64,000 bases of DNA from Fomes fomentarius (GCA_022606135.1 JABYQN010000003.1:434001-498000), one strand, 5' to 3'; positions 12,131-24,600 are shown, numbered from the stretch's first letter. The notes: generated by a model from the letters alone, not told the origin. Numbers and translations are program-made.

Positions 12131-12808
12131 TTAGGTCTGTCAACCGCAAAGAGTGGTCAGACATAGCCTGAGTCAGTGGTATCATAGCCAACAACGGATG
12201 CGAAAGTTCAATATGCGACACAGATAGAGGGTGGGAGCAGGCCACTTGCTGTTGCTTGCGAATATCTGACATGAAGAGTAGGGGCACGATGATAGACACG
12301 AAAAGCGGAGAGCAAAGGGGTCATACAGCCTTCGTGGCCTCGATTGAATTAGCAGGAGCTATGCGGGAAATTGAATCGGATAGAACGTATCATATAGTAC
12401 TTGTAGTAGGCGCAGAAAGCCTAAATCAATTATCGTCATTCGGACTCACCTCACAGAAGTCAAGGTTGGCAGTAACTGGTCGATGCTTCGTTTATATTGA
12501 GTACGGTAGCGTCATGAGGAGTAGTAGGAGGAGAGTGAGACTTGTTCGAAGCCCAGGGATATACTAGATTGGTGCCAGGAGCACTTGCGGGTGTACCAGA
12601 TGCTTCAGTCCCGCGTGCGTGGAAAACGTTATCTGATCGGAGACGCAGTTGACATCGGCGGATGCAAAATCTTTTCGAAATCTTGTGTGCATCACCATGA
12701 TAATAGTACACCGCTTATTCGCGAGACACTCCGGCTTAACAGAGTTCCCTCATCTACTTGTAGTTCCAGCCAACTACTCATGGAATTTGGTATCCCATGT
12801 TCCGACAG
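12131..12808. other. No supported gene
   Basis: Short frames only. This is the 3' flank of the alpha/beta hydrolase gene. An acidic-basic frame at 12256-12567 on the plus strand has no recognisable motif. Confidence 0.35.
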
Positions 12809-14174
12809 CTACGCCTTCTTGGTGAAGCTCAGCAACCAATTCAACCCATCACGCGCGTCGCGGTCAACCTTCTTGGCAGCGGTGATCGCGGGCGCTGCGT
12901 AATAAAAGATATGGGAAACACCCGGGTTCCTGTGTACTCAGACGTGAGCGATCTGTAAATAGGTAGATGCAACATAGATACGGTCACGTACAAGATGAGC
13001 TTGGTAGGGACGCCTGCCTCGCGCAACGCCTTGTCGTAAACAATTCCGTCGTCACGAATAGGATCGATCTCATTGACCTGGATGAACGCCGGCGGAAGGC
13101 CAGCATGGGAGGGGGCGAGGAGAACAGCAAAGCGTGGGTTCGTCTGCGGCGCTCCGTACAATTCTAGCAATCCCGTTCGCTCTCAGCCGACCGCACAGCG
13201 GTAGTGATGGGCACGCACCATAGAACTTGAGAACATCCTTTTGGGACAACGTCGGACTATCCTTGTGTTCCTCCCACGAACGCAAGCCCGACTTGTACTT
13301 GTCTGGGATGGGGCCGCCTTGGCGGATTACTGAAGGCTCGCGCAACCATTGTCCAGTGATCGGGTTGGCAGCGAAGAATGCGTCGTCTCGCGCCTTCAGC
13401 GCCACCGCTGCGGAGAGGTTACCCCCTGCGGAGTCGCCTCCGACAAGCAGGCCCTTGTCGGTAGCGATGCGAAGCTCTGCGGCGTTGTTCACAACCTACA
13501 AAGTACAGTCAACATGCACAGTACGCACGACTAGAGTTGAGATCGGACTCACCCATTTGACTGCAGCGTAGGCATCGTCGAACGGTACGGGAAACTTGTG
13601 TTCTGGGGCATGCCTGGTGACGAGTCAGATCGTGATGGTCTAAATAGTACCTGTTCCTATTGCTGACCTATAGTTCACGTTGACGATCGCGAGCTTCAGC
13701 TCTACACTAATTGACCGCAGATGCGCGTCATCGAAGTCGAGGTCTCCAATAACCCAGCCTGAGTCCATGCAGGGTGGTGAGCCTCTTGAGTAGATTGGAA
13801 CAGAGACAGTACATGCCTCCACCGTGGAACCATACAAGTACCGGATAGCTCTCAACAGCCGTGGGTCTCACGATGCGCACGGTTATCTCAGCAGATCCAT
13901 CATCCGCCGGAATCTGTCGATCTTCCACGACGTATGTGGACTCTGAAGGCGAGGTTTTGGTCAAAACATCTGTAGATCCCTTCGAATATATGCATCCTTC
14001 AAGCTCACCGGGAGGAAGGCGCTCTCCATGGTACTTGGCTATCACATCGCCAAACGCGAGTTTGTTATTTTCTCGTGCGATCCGGGCATGCTCGAGATCG
14101 GAAATGCCTTCGGGAATCGGGGGCGGGGGCTTGAACGACTGAAGTACCAAAGCAAACTCAGGATCCAGACTCAT
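12809..14174 (-). CDS. Alpha/beta hydrolase fold-3 (HSL-like esterase/lipase), 359 aa
   Basis: Predicted carboxylester hydrolase of the hormone-sensitive-lipase group. Six exons (14174-13817, 13758-13668, 13613-13553, 13495-13219, 13163-12992, 12929-12809) sum to exactly 360 codons. Visible parts in order are the oxyanion-hole motif HGGG, split by the first intron, then NYRHAPEHKFPVPFDDA, and the nucleophile elbow GDSAGG. The acid residue is in NEIDPIRDDG, and the catalytic His is in GVSHIFYY near the end. All three triad residues are present, so the enzyme looks functional. There is no signal peptide, so it is probably cytosolic. The first intron starts with GC rather than GT (GAG/GCATGT...CAG), the only way to keep HGGGWVIGD in frame. 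Substrate cannot be inferred; detoxification or secondary-metabolite esterase roles are common in this group. Confidence 0.9.
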
Positions 14175-15247
14175 GGCTGGCTAGCAGAAGAAGGAAAGTC
14201 TCAGGAGTCAAGTTGTCGGAGGGCAGCATGTATCAGGACCGCGTTTATATACTCTCTCGTGGCTAAGCCTGGGCTGAAGATGCGTGCTTATTCATTGAGT
14301 CGAATACGCGTTTCGGCGGGTACCGGTACTTAGGTGAGTCAACGAGATCGAGAACCCCGAGAGTATAGCCATACTTAGCCAGCCCGAGATGTTAAGAGAT
14401 GGCGATCATCGCAACCTGGTTCCATTTTTGGTGGGCCGAGCGCCCAACTGCACAGCACACTTTGCACACGAAATTTTCGAAAACTGATATGAGGGAGGTC
14501 ACTTCACGTTGTCCCCTTGATAAGTTGATTGGCCGACAAAACTCGTTGGGGAGGCATGATTGAGCACATTAAGCGGTATTTATGCCTCACGAGGTACAGA
14601 AATCCACTCTTCGGCCTACCTCAGTAATCACGTCATGGCCTTGTTGATGCGGCATGTATGTGTCACTCGTGTGTCATAGATTTGGCGGGTAGTAGCTCAC
14701 AGACTCGGTGTATGTAGTCACAACGCGAGCTTGATGTTACCGGGATCAGCAGGATATGCGGCGGTCGGCGAGGGTCTGACCTCTTGAGAAAGAAACAGAA
14801 AATGCGTATCAGATGTGACTAACGCGTTACATAACGCGAGCATCACGCCGTGACACTACTGTCCTGCTGGAGCCTTGGATGCGCCCGAGATGTAGCAATC
14901 GATTGGAACAATGTTTCTATCCAACTCTGCGCCATCATACATGAAGGGTGATGGATTTTTCCAGCCTCGTTCCAGCGGTAGTCGAGGTAGGACTTAAATG
15001 TCATGGTCCAATCAGGAGTCCTAGTCCACAGTACGACATCAATCCGACTCGACGCGGGATGCTCATTGGATTCCTGTAGTAGTACTCACCGCTTCACGAA
15101 CATCAAGGGGCCAGATGCACTTCCTGGTCCCGGCTAGACAAGAAGCAGAATCAAGAGGAAATTGACGGAGTCGGAGACCCATTCATCATTCGTGATCCTA
15201 TAGAACTTTGTAGTCCATGTTCACGGCAGCGCCACCCTTGTCTGCAA
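14175..15247. other. No supported gene
   Basis: This 1.07 kb is the upstream region of the hydrolase gene and the 3' flank of the GT61 gene. Frames are short and stop-rich on both strands, and no motif is seen. Confidence 0.5.
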
Positions 15248-17039
15248 TCACCTTCCGGTCAAATGCAACTCTGGCCCTCGCCAATGGTACATCTCCGTCA
15301 CGGCCGGTCCCCTCACATCCCGCTTCCCCAGGTGCTCGCGCAGGATATCAAGCACCGCAGCGGCGTCCGCGACCATATCCGTGTCCGCCGCAGGAGGAAG
15401 AAAGATGTTTGCGTACACCTGGCCGAGAATAGATGCTTCTTCCCAGAACATGACAGACGACCAGGCACTTGTCATCATCTCGAGCACGAGGGTGTCCGCA
15501 CCCGCCCTATTATGCACATCAGTTGACATTCCAAGTGATGGATAGAAGGAAGAAACTGACCAGCGATGATTGAATAGGGCACCCCCGTGCGGGCCGATCA
15601 CAGCACGGACGTTGTTGTGGAACCACGCCATGAGATCCCGTTGCGAGTCAAAACGCTGTTCGTGGAAGAGCACAAGCTCTTCGCCTTGTCCACGCTCGAC
15701 GAGCAGCTCGCGAATCGCATCCAACAGTGGTCCTTCGTTGAGAACGCGGCGTCCGCCGTTGACCGCGCCGCCGTGCGAGCGGCTGAAGTACATAATCTGA
15801 AGACGAGACGTTCAACCATATGATTCAACAAACAGGAAAGCACATCAGCAGATAGCCCGCACCTTCTTCCTTTGTTCGAGAGGTACACTCGTCTGCATGA
15901 GTCCGAACGTCTCGAGTGTCTTGAGTGATAGCCAGGGGTGTACGAGAGGGGCACGGCAACTGAACAGCACAGATTTCGCGCCGATGTCGCTTTGGTTGTG
16001 GTGCAGCCGGTCTCCTTCATACCCAAGCATCTGCCACATCTCATGTACGGCTCCGCCCGCGGCGCTCCCGGTTATAACGTCGCCTTTGTTCCCGAGCAAG
16101 AGGTGCTGGCCTTGTCCCACAACGTGGCTGCGGGAGGAGGCGTCATGGTCGGTTACCGCCACGCTACAAGCAATAGGGTAGCGGGAACATATCGGCGGAC
16201 TCACGTTACGCGATCGAGGAAGTGTTGGAATGACCAGGAGTCCGGAGAGGTCGCGATAAGCAAGGAGTCAATGGGATACTTGGCCTCGTACTCCTCTTCC
16301 GTCAAGTGCGTGCCTTCTGGGAGGACCTCGAGCCCAGTGAGTGATACGCCGTCAGCCATGCATGCCTGGTCGCTCCAAGAATCAACCGGTGGGTTGCCCG
16401 TGTACGTCGCGTTCCTCAGAATCTAGCAAATGCCAACGCACACAACGTGAGTCGGGAAGAGCGCGAATGTCGCAGCCAACGCACGATATTCTGCCCTGTT
16501 TGCCCGCGATAGCACACCCACCCTTCTTGTCTACACCACGCCGCGCGGTCCCGGATCCCATCCACGAGGCTCCTCCATGCCTGTCCATCCTCCGGGCGCG
16601 TCTGTGCGAATACGGGCTCGCGCAGACCAAAGTCCGGATAGATGAGCTCTTCCCCATACACAGCATTATGCGTCTGCTTGGCAACACACGGAGCGTAGTA
16701 AGACGGTGTGTTCCTGTCGCACGTGGAGATCACAGCTGGCGCCCAGCGTGTCGAGGGATTGGGTTCACTAGGGATCGATAGGGAGAGTAGTTGCCCGAGC
16801 GGATCCTCTGTAGGTTGCCAGACTGCATGTTTGTGCACGATAGGCAAAGTACGAGAGACGACGGCGTGCAGGCCATACAGAGTGACGATAGTCGTGAATG
16901 CGAAGACGTAGAAAGGGGGAATGCGCCGCTTGTGCCGAGTCAGTGTGCTTGTCCCCAATTCCAGATCCGCATCATCGAAAATGAGAAATTCGCGTGTCCG
17001 CGAGGACCACGATCGCGAGGAGATGTTACCAGAGAACAT
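15248..17039 (-). CDS. GT61-family glycosyltransferase (type II membrane protein), 522 aa
   Basis: Family 61 enzymes transfer sugars such as xylose or GlcNAc in the ER or Golgi. Five exons (17039-16485, 16422-16205, 16163-15863, 15796-15561, 15506-15248) sum to 523 codons. The N-terminus is cytosolic and basic (RHKRR), followed by one membrane segment near residues 40-63 (FYVFAFTTIVTLYGLHAVV), as for a Golgi anchor. The lumenal part has several Cys and the run NATYTGNPPVDSWSDQACM. The C-terminal catalytic half has MYFSRSHGGAVNGGRR, the family signature VIGPHGGALFNHRW, then the variable tail. The ATG at 17039 is chosen because it gives a short basic tail before the membrane segment. An upstream in-frame extension exists but is of lower quality. 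A truncated, broken copy lies just upstream. Confidence 0.88.
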
Positions 17040-17105
17040 GGATGTGAAGGCCGGGATGAAGCGGAGAGCTGTTAGTGATGGGAAGCCATACGAGGTGGAA
17101 GAAGG

Positions 17106-17216
17106 CTGTAAGGTGCGGCTGCGGCTGACGAGAGTCCAACTGTGGCTGGAAGGGCTGTCGTGGAGAAGACTGTGAGGTGCGGCTGACGAGAATCCAACTG
17201 TGGCTGGAAGGACTGT
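17106..17216. repeat. Imperfect tandem duplication of about 50 bp upstream of GT61 gene
   Basis: The segment at 17106-17158 (ctgtaaggtgcggctg...ctggaagggctgt) recurs at 17170-17216. The second copy lacks a six-base internal repeat (gcggct) and has three substitutions. It lies about 70 bases before the GT61 start codon, so it is in the leader or promoter. Confidence 0.8.
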
Positions 17217-17383
17217 AGCAAACGACTCCGAAGTCAGATGGTTCCGCAACTTACCGACGTCATCTCCGAACTCGTCGTACATCGCACGATTGATGATCGC
17301 GAGTTGTACGAGAGTGCTCTCGAGTATGAGCCCCGGGCTCTGTCAATATTCCCCGGTATGAGCAATTATGGGGACTATCAAGT

Positions 17384-18425
17384 GACAGAACATATTCCTT
17401 CGTACCTAAGCATTTCCTACAACTCCTTCGCCGCTCCGCCATCTGTGGGCTCGGTGACGACGTCGCCTCTAAATCCGCATAGGAGGTGCTGGCCTTCGCT
17501 GGTGATGCGGCTGCGGTCCAGTGCTCGGTGTTCAGTCAATTTCTGGGAAGGTGATAGTGCGGCCAACACACACATAGAGCATAGAGAAGTACTGACGTCT
17601 ACGGTCGAGGAAGTGCTGGAACGACCAAGAGGCCGGAGAGGTCGCGACGAGCAAGGTATGAATTGGGTACTTTGCTTCGTACTCGGCCTCCGTCAGATTC
17701 GTGCCCTCTTGGAGGACTTCAAATCCGGCGATGGAGACTCCATCCGCTATGCACGCCTTGTCGCTCCAAGAGTCCTCCGCATACGTTGCATTAACCAGGG
17801 TCCAAGACGAGGATTACTGTGTACATTCGCACATGCTGGAAGAACGAGAGGAGCACGAGACCACGTACGATATTCTGCCTGCGATAGGCTATAGCACACC
17901 CATCCACACCGCGCGACGCGGTCCCTATTCTCATCCACAAGTGTCCTCCACTCCGTTCTATCCTCATGACGCACCTTCGCAAAGACAGGCTCAGGCAGGC
18001 GAAAAATCAGCTCTCCGCCATACGCAGCCTATACCTACTTTCGCTCCGCGACACACGGAGCGTTACAGCGGCGTAAGCAGTAGTCGCCCACTAAGAGCGC
18101 GTTGAGGAATCACGGTCGTCAGGGGTCGTCAGGGAAAGAAGTTGCCAGAGCGCGTCCGTGGGCCGCCAGCTGCTGGGGCGTATTGGTGCACAACAGGGAT
18201 CGCACGAGTTACGACTGCGTGTACGCCATAGAGCGCGACGTTGGTTGCGAACGCGAAGACGAGAGTCGTGAAGAATCCTGGAGATATACCTTATGAGCTT
18301 ACCTCCAGGGCGCGCGACAAAAGTGTCTGGTGTCGTTGCGGGTGAGCGTCTTCGAGGCTCAGTGGGACATCGTGATGTCTCCACCCATACGCCGGCCACG
18401 ATAGACTGACAGTGATAGAGAACAT
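17384..18425 (-). pseudogene. Broken, 3'-truncated tandem copy of the GT61 gene
   Basis: Reading the minus strand, this region parallels the intact neighbour segment by segment. The leader begins MFSITVSLSW. The membrane segment is FAFATNVALYGVHAVVTRAIPVVH, followed by LWQLLSLTTPDD after a frame change, RNAPCVAERK, GELIF, PEPVFAKVRHED and GWVCYSLSQ. After an intron come TLVNATYAEDSWSDKACIADG and SPASWSFQHFLDR, and then EGQHLLCGFRGDVVTE. Lesions include a frame change near 18140, stops at 18029-18031 and 18035-18037, and TAG at 17417-17419 where the intact gene has Trp. Homology stops near 17384, so the catalytic exons with HGGALFNH are missing. It cannot make an active enzyme. A partial tandem duplication followed by decay explains it. 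Confidence 0.85.
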
Positions 18426-20558
18426 ATTGTGGTCAAGAACAGAGTGAGCAGGAGACATGGCCGCAGCAGTCGCGCAGCACGGCCGGGGCCGGGGCCGGGC
18501 CGCGCAGATCCTCAACTTGCTTTTTTTTGGTGATGAGAGACCACCACTATGAGACTTCAGTTCAAATATGATCCCAAAGTTATTTTTTTCTCGTAAGAGC
18601 GTCTCCCCCACTCTGAGAGTTCTGCCGAACGTCATTTTCAGGCACAGTTGCAGTCCAGTATATGGAAACCGCGTTATAAACGTAGGACAGGAACAGCTCA
18701 CAGAAACATCGTCACGGTGCTGCGTATACCACTTGGATTGCATTCAAGGTGTCCGTTCAAGCCACGGCCCTCAACAACTCTGATCTAGTACTAATAAACA
18801 AGGACCAGAAATATGTCCGCCGGTCAACACGCACAATTTTCTGACAAGCACTAGTCGCAGTCAAATAAATGCTCACCTCCTAGTACTACTCACGGCGTCA
18901 CTCTCAGGCTGCACCTCCCTTGCGACCATTGACATCCAGACATCGATACGCACTCTGCTGCAGTCGACGCGCTCGCGAAACACGGTATACGCCCCCAAAT
19001 ACATGTTGCGCCCTCGACGCGGCTGGATTCCCTCATCCTCAATCACACTCCTCCGGCCCCAACCAATCGTCGTGCATACGCACTTGCTGCTGCCCATGAT
19101 CTATATATCCTCGTGGGTAGCTATGTCGTGATCACCACAGTCGATGGATCACGGGCTTGGTGGGGAGGATCGGACCGCTGTTTCTGAAGCGACTGCTATT
19201 CCTCCACCTCACTCACGGCTCTTCGCCAGAATCTCATACGCCCCCCCGCATCCGCATCCCCCGACATATGATTGCGACTTCAGCCACCAGAAGAAGCTCG
19301 TGCGGGCGTGATCCCTTGCTTCTGCGTACCTTGCGTGGGATGCTCAGCCAGGTACCCGGCAGCCTTGTATTCTCATATCTCTACGCTTGGTCACTCGGCT
19401 AGGGTTACGCTGACTTGATGGGAACACTCGCAGATCTAACCGCAAGCACCGTGGAGATGGTTTTGCGCCCGCTCACAGACCATCTGCCCGCCCGTGTCAC
19501 ATGTGCCACGTCAAAAACGGACTCTCGTTCTTCCTTTCCAACTACCACCTTTCCGCCTTTTCTTACTTCTGCCGATACTGGCCCATGTGTGTCATCCATG
19601 CACTCCAAGTTGTGATCGCTTGAAAATCTGAAGCTACAGGATGATGCAGATGATTTTGTGACTTTATAGACGAGTCCGAGTCTGATCCGGTTCGAACTGT
19701 CGTGTCACTGTCATACACGCCCGATCGCTTCACGCGCAGTGTGTGCCCAAGGTGGCAGGCGCTATCGTGGTCTAGTTCGCCACATGGGCGCGAGTTGCTG
19801 CGCCAGGGACTGCGTAGTGCTGCGTAGTCTACTGAACTAGAATTTACCGAACCGCTAAGATGCTCAACGGTGTTCATCTTTTCCACACAATTGAGTTACT
19901 GCACATGTATCACCATCGCGCACAGTTGCTCATGCATGCATGCGACTGTAGGCATCATACTACTAGTACTCAGTACTATACTGAGCGACTACTACTCAAA
20001 AGAATTTGACAGAACCCATCTCATGCAAAGCGACGTTCCCTGGGTCCTACAAAGACTCGATTCTCAATGCCTAGGTTGTACGCTAGCCGGCACGAAAATT
20101 GAGCAGCTCCTTGAATGTTTCACATAACGTTGTGAAGCAGCAGCGCTCATGCATATATATGTGCATCAACCGAGTTCGGTGAGTTCCCACACGTGCTACT
20201 CTACGAACATGAGTAGGATGCGCATGCACGCTTGGGAGAAACTCGTTTCGGGCCTGCAAGCGCGACATAATGTGGGTGACTTGGATCGCGCAGCTACAAA
20301 CTTCGAGCTCGGGCGCGCTGACTCAGTGACTGCGCTGATCACCTCCTCATGCGTTCATACAATCGCCACAGGACGTTGGACAAGGACGATAACATGAAGT
20401 TACTGCGTACAAGTGGAATTGAAAATCGCATGGCTGCGCTCTCGCCATCGGTCGTGAGATGCATGCTATGTGAGTAAGCTCGTACATATACGACCTCCTT
20501 CCAAGGCAGTGTCGACGTCAGAACCCTCACAATCCCTAATCTGTGGTCGTGCATCGCC
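18426..20558. other. No supported gene (2.1 kb)
   Basis: Short competing frames only. A G+C block of repeated ggccgggg lies at 18481-18506. A small perfect hairpin, ctcagta-cta-tactgag, lies near 19969-19985. A 74-codon minus-strand frame at 18873-19097 ends near a possible donor, but no partner exon was found. Confidence 0.4.
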
Positions 20559-22131
20559 ATGTTCTCGGTGTTCAAGTCAACTTCAACGTCGAAACCTCCT
20601 TTCACAATTCTCGTCCCACCTCTAATATACCCCGCGGGGAGCGCAGTAGAGGGCGAGGTCGAGCTTGACTTCCGCAGACTGCTCGAGGAGAACATCGAGA
20701 AAGTCCAACTCCGCTTGCATGGCACTGCCGAAACGTACGCCCCTCTCCACATTGCACCCGGACGCTGACGGCTTAACTACGTTCTCAGGGCAATCTCAAA
20801 GAACAAAGATGCGGCCCACGACATCGTCCGCCTCGTCGACGCCGACATACCCCTCTGGACACGGGGGAGTGTATATCCCACACCCGACTCAGACCTCCTT
20901 CGCGTCCCCTTCCGGTTCATCCTTCCCTCTCACTTGCCCCCATCGTTCCACTATGCAGCGACAACCGAGACTGCGAAAATCCGGTACGGGCTGACAGCTG
21001 TCGGCGTGCGCAAGGGCGTGTTGAATGCCAACCGGAAGCACGTCGTCCCGCTTGCGGTGGTGCCGCAAGATGCGGTCGGCTTACGCGTGAAGGAAGGCAG
21101 CGGACGGGGCGTCGTGCACGGGTGGCGGACGAAGAGGAAAGAAGAAAGGATAAGGAAGGGGCTCTGGGGCGACTATGCCAAGGTCGAGGTTGAGGTGGGC
21201 CGTTTTCCGCTCCAATCATCCGCTTGCTCTCTGAGCCTGTTTGGGTGTTGCATATAGATCTCTTTGCCAGACATACCCGTTTTGCCGCTCTTCTCCGCGA
21301 TTCCATACACGGTGCGCGTTATAACCACAACTGCACCGCTCTCGCCACCCAAGGATCCTACCAGCGCTACGAGCCCCACGAGCCCTATGAGCCCTACGAC
21401 CCCTACGACCCCGCTGAGCGCCATAAGCTTCACGTCGACGAGCAGCAAGGGCAAAGAAACGGCTATCTTCCCACCCGTCCCGACGTCCGCCGACGATGTG
21501 GAGCTGAAGCTACGCCGAACGATAAGGGTCGGGACGAGGATGTTCGGAGTGTCGGGGATGTCGCCATACCACAGTGTCACAGCGTTCACCAGTGTTATTA
21601 CCACCGACATCCTCGCCATCCTCGGGAAGGACGCTAACCAGGCATCGTCTGAGAGAAGCGCGAGTAGGCCGACAGTGGAAAGGGAGATCGCGGAGACGGA
21701 GTGGGTGTGGATCGACGGTGACTCCGAGAGTGCTGGAGTGTCAGACTCGAAGAAGGTGCGGCGCGAAAAGGGTGCGTCGACATCGACGGCGGACAGGAAG
21801 GGTGTATGGGTGCAGCGCGCGGCGTTCCACTCCACGTTCACTCTCACCTGCCCGCCAACGTTCACAACTCAGACCCTTCATTGCGAGGTGAGCCATAGAG
21901 CTGTTGTGGCGCACGTCATTTGAGTGAGGCTTATGGTGATGATAGTACATGCTCACCTTGAAGGTCCCGTTCCCTGGGATGGGCAACGTCGTACGGCTCG
22001 AGGTCCCTATAATCATTACCTCTGGCATCGATAAGCCGATTCGGAGGGAGCACCTCGGGGAAGGGCAGGTCGAAAGTCAAACGCTGGACCTTCCTCCGTA
22101 TGTATCCTCTCTTGACCGCCCCTTCATGTGA
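20559..22131 (+). CDS. Arrestin-fold protein (Arrestin_N/Arrestin_C), 465 aa
   Basis: Fungal alpha-arrestins link membrane transporters to ubiquitin ligases for endocytosis; this assignment is by family. Four exons (20559-20734, 20789-21194, 21258-21887, 21946-22131) sum to 466 codons. The N-domain begins with FTILVPPLIYPAGSAVEGEVELDF and VQLRLHGTAET, then IPLW and FRFILPSHLPPSFHY. GVRKGVLNANRKHVVPLAV is a strongly conserved fungal stretch. The C-domain ends with YMLTLKVPFPGMGN and LEVPIII. Between the domains is a Pro/Ser/Thr-rich linker built from a nine-base coding repeat (TSPTSPMSPTTPTTP, about 21360-21415). No PY motif for WW-domain ligases is obvious, except perhaps LDLPPYVSS at the C-terminus (PPYV fits L/PPxY-type). 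It converges on the next gene with 258 bases between stops. Confidence 0.85.
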
Positions 22132-22389
22132 CCTAGCGCTGACCTGCATATGAGTGTAGATCGTACTGGGATATCAACGACATGGACTGGAGGGACGACG
22201 GCAGAGAGTGAATGTAGATGTACAATTGCTCCTGTCTTTCTAATCCTCTGAATAATCACAATCGCCTGTGTGTAGTTTGTGAGAGCATAATATGTTAGAT
22301 GTACTGTATAGTTACCCTAAGATACATAGCAGAGATCCTGACGCCCGGTCTCCTATACCGAATAGATACGAGAGTGAAGTGCCACCGAC

Positions 22390-23661
22390 TCAGGAACCAT
22401 AACTATTTTGATTTGCATTCATCACCCCGCTAGGCCCAAGGACTGCGGGCGCGCTCGCGTGCGCTTGCAGCGGTGTTGCGGACGCAGCGCGCGCAGCTTG
22501 AGTTGTCCCTAGCGTAGAGCGGTACGACGTCGTCGCGGACCCATGTGCAGACCAGAACGCATCATACGTGAGGCCCCCAGACCCGACGTTATTCCCCGCT
22601 GGAGACGCGGGCGTCGCAGCAGAGCTGGGTGTGGGCGGGGGTAACGGAATCGGCATAGACGATGCGGAGATGATCGAGCGCAGGGCAGCAAGCTGCGAGT
22701 CGAGGTGCTCCGTGGGCTCCATCGGATCGAACGGCTCGCGGTATGTGCTCGGGGTGCTGGGGCTTTGTTGCACGAGGGTAGACGAGGGCGCTAGATTGCT
22801 TCCCTTTGCGCGCGACGTGGATGTAGATTGGGAGGGTAGGTATAAGCTGGGCGTCGATTCCATGATCACCGTCGACGCGGAGTCCGAGCGGGCGATGGGA
22901 TAACGGGTCACTGTGCTGCCAAAGCCTACGTGCGGCGCGAACGGTGTCGCGATACGGCTTGCATCCGCAGTGGGTGTTGAAGGCATAGTAGGTGTTGTGG
23001 CGAATTCGCCACTAGACGATGATGCTGATGCATTGCTGTGAGGGATAATGGAGTAGAACGAGAGGTATGTCAACGTACAAGAGCCACTGAGTGTACCATT
23101 AGGTCTACTGGAAGGACCCGCACCTGCGCTTGTGTGAGCGAGGAAAGCGCCGTCGAGAGTATGCTCGCGTCGAACGCCAGACATAGATGGAACGTTCTCT
23201 TGCTGTGTAGCACTACTTGCAAAGGGGTTACTGGAGGAGAGGGTACGACCGTTCCGACGACCGCCCGGCGAGATGACAGGGTATGGGCGAGTAAGATGCG
23301 TATGTCGAAAGTACAGGTTCTCTACTTCGCTGAGCGATTGCCTTTGCTATATGCCATGTTGTTAATAGGTAGAGATGAGCTGATTGTAAAAAGACAAGTG
23401 CGCGCGCAGACAAGTACGCACCCAACCATGCTCAACCTTGAGCTTTGCATACTGCAGCCGCAGACGAAGTTGACTCGACAGCTGTGATATGTTACATACA
23501 TAAATCTCAATACTATGATGCTCACGCACATAGTTTGCCTTCGCCTTGTCCGTGATAGCTCCTTTCGTCCGCTCGACTTTCGTCCCGAACGTCTCCACCT
23601 CAACCTTGCGCCGTTTGTTGTCCGGGGTCGATACTGAGGTGTATGGTGATTGCTCTGTCAT
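22390..23661 (-). CDS. Whi5/Nrm1-like cell-cycle repressor candidate, 382 aa
   Basis: Three exons (23661-23530, 23481-23422, 23346-22390) sum to 383 codons. The conserved core spans the exon junctions near residues 45-77: LRLRLQYAKLKVEHGW, then QRQSLSEVENLYFRH. This resembles the short Whi5 motif (leucine/arginine-rich helix, K-V-x-x-G-W, then L-x-E-V-E) found in fungal G1/S transcription repressors that bind SBF/MBF factors. Before it are KRRKVEVE, a likely nuclear signal, and a short acidic stretch. After it the chain is low-complexity and rich in Ser, Pro, Thr and Ala with many S/T-P pairs, as expected for a CDK-regulated protein. The family call is by memory of the motif and is moderate. 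Otherwise it is a disordered nuclear protein of unknown role. Confidence 0.6.
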
Positions 23662-24600
23662 GCTGCAGAAGTCAAGTGGGATATGCAGACGGCAGAGCAG
23701 CGCTCGGAAGGAGATGGAGGCAGGAAGAAAAGGGGACGCGATCTCGAGGCCTCAGGCCCATTGGTCTGCGTGACCGTCGCGAAACATAGGCGTGTCTTGT
23801 CACGTGATATGCTGCCCCATATTGACGCTTGCCATGCATCACTTTACTTACCTATTGGAGATCCTTGTTCAAACTGGCAGATTCAGACTGCATCTTAAAC
23901 TACTCGGCACGCTGTCCATTCTTGGAAATCACATCATATTCTCGGAATATATTAGATGCCCTCTTAAAACAGGACGGACTACTTAGCAGAGAATGAGCTC
24001 GGCACGCGCAAAAGTATGTACCCAACTTGGATCTCTAGAAGTAAGTCAGACCGTTGAGCTCACTCTGCATCTCTTGGACCTGACCTGACCTCGCCGAGGT
24101 TGTATATGTGGCGATTGAAGGTCCTTCCCACCAGCTCTATTCTTGAAGTCAGCCAACCGGCCCAACCCCATTCTTGCGCTTGAAAATGAATAGAAATTGA
24201 GTGAACCTTGTGGCCGGAGTGTAATGTCCCTGATAGTCGTAGTGAGTGCTAATTTTAATGAGATGAGCATTCAACATTTCGTCCTTTCAGGGCTGGTATG
24301 CGCAACCATGGCAATCTATACCCACGTGAAGAGGCTGAAAGCGATTTTTTGAAGGCCGGAGGAGGCAGAAGGCATGACAGTGTAATAAAACTGAAAGTGT
24401 TGTCTGGGAATAGTCACCTAAAGATACCGCTCAGTGTATGAATCCCTCTGCTAGTGACTTCCCTTATACTCATTACTCACATTTTCCTAATCTGCTGAAG
24501 TGTTACTGGGGATCGTTGTGCAGTGTGCACAATAGTATCTCCACCGGTTCGCCCGCCATGCTCTTGGCTCGTAGTGCTCCATATTCGCGCTAACCGACTT
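23662..24600. other. No supported gene
   Basis: About 0.9 kb, AT-richer than its surroundings, with no frame of note. The first part is the promoter of the Whi5-like gene. The last part may be weakly related to 43366-43700, next to the other repeat copy. Confidence 0.4.

Noticed and set aside
12809..17039. Hydrolase plus GT61 as part of a secondary-metabolite cluster
   Set aside because: No polyketide, peptide or terpene synthase, P450 or transporter gene is present nearby.
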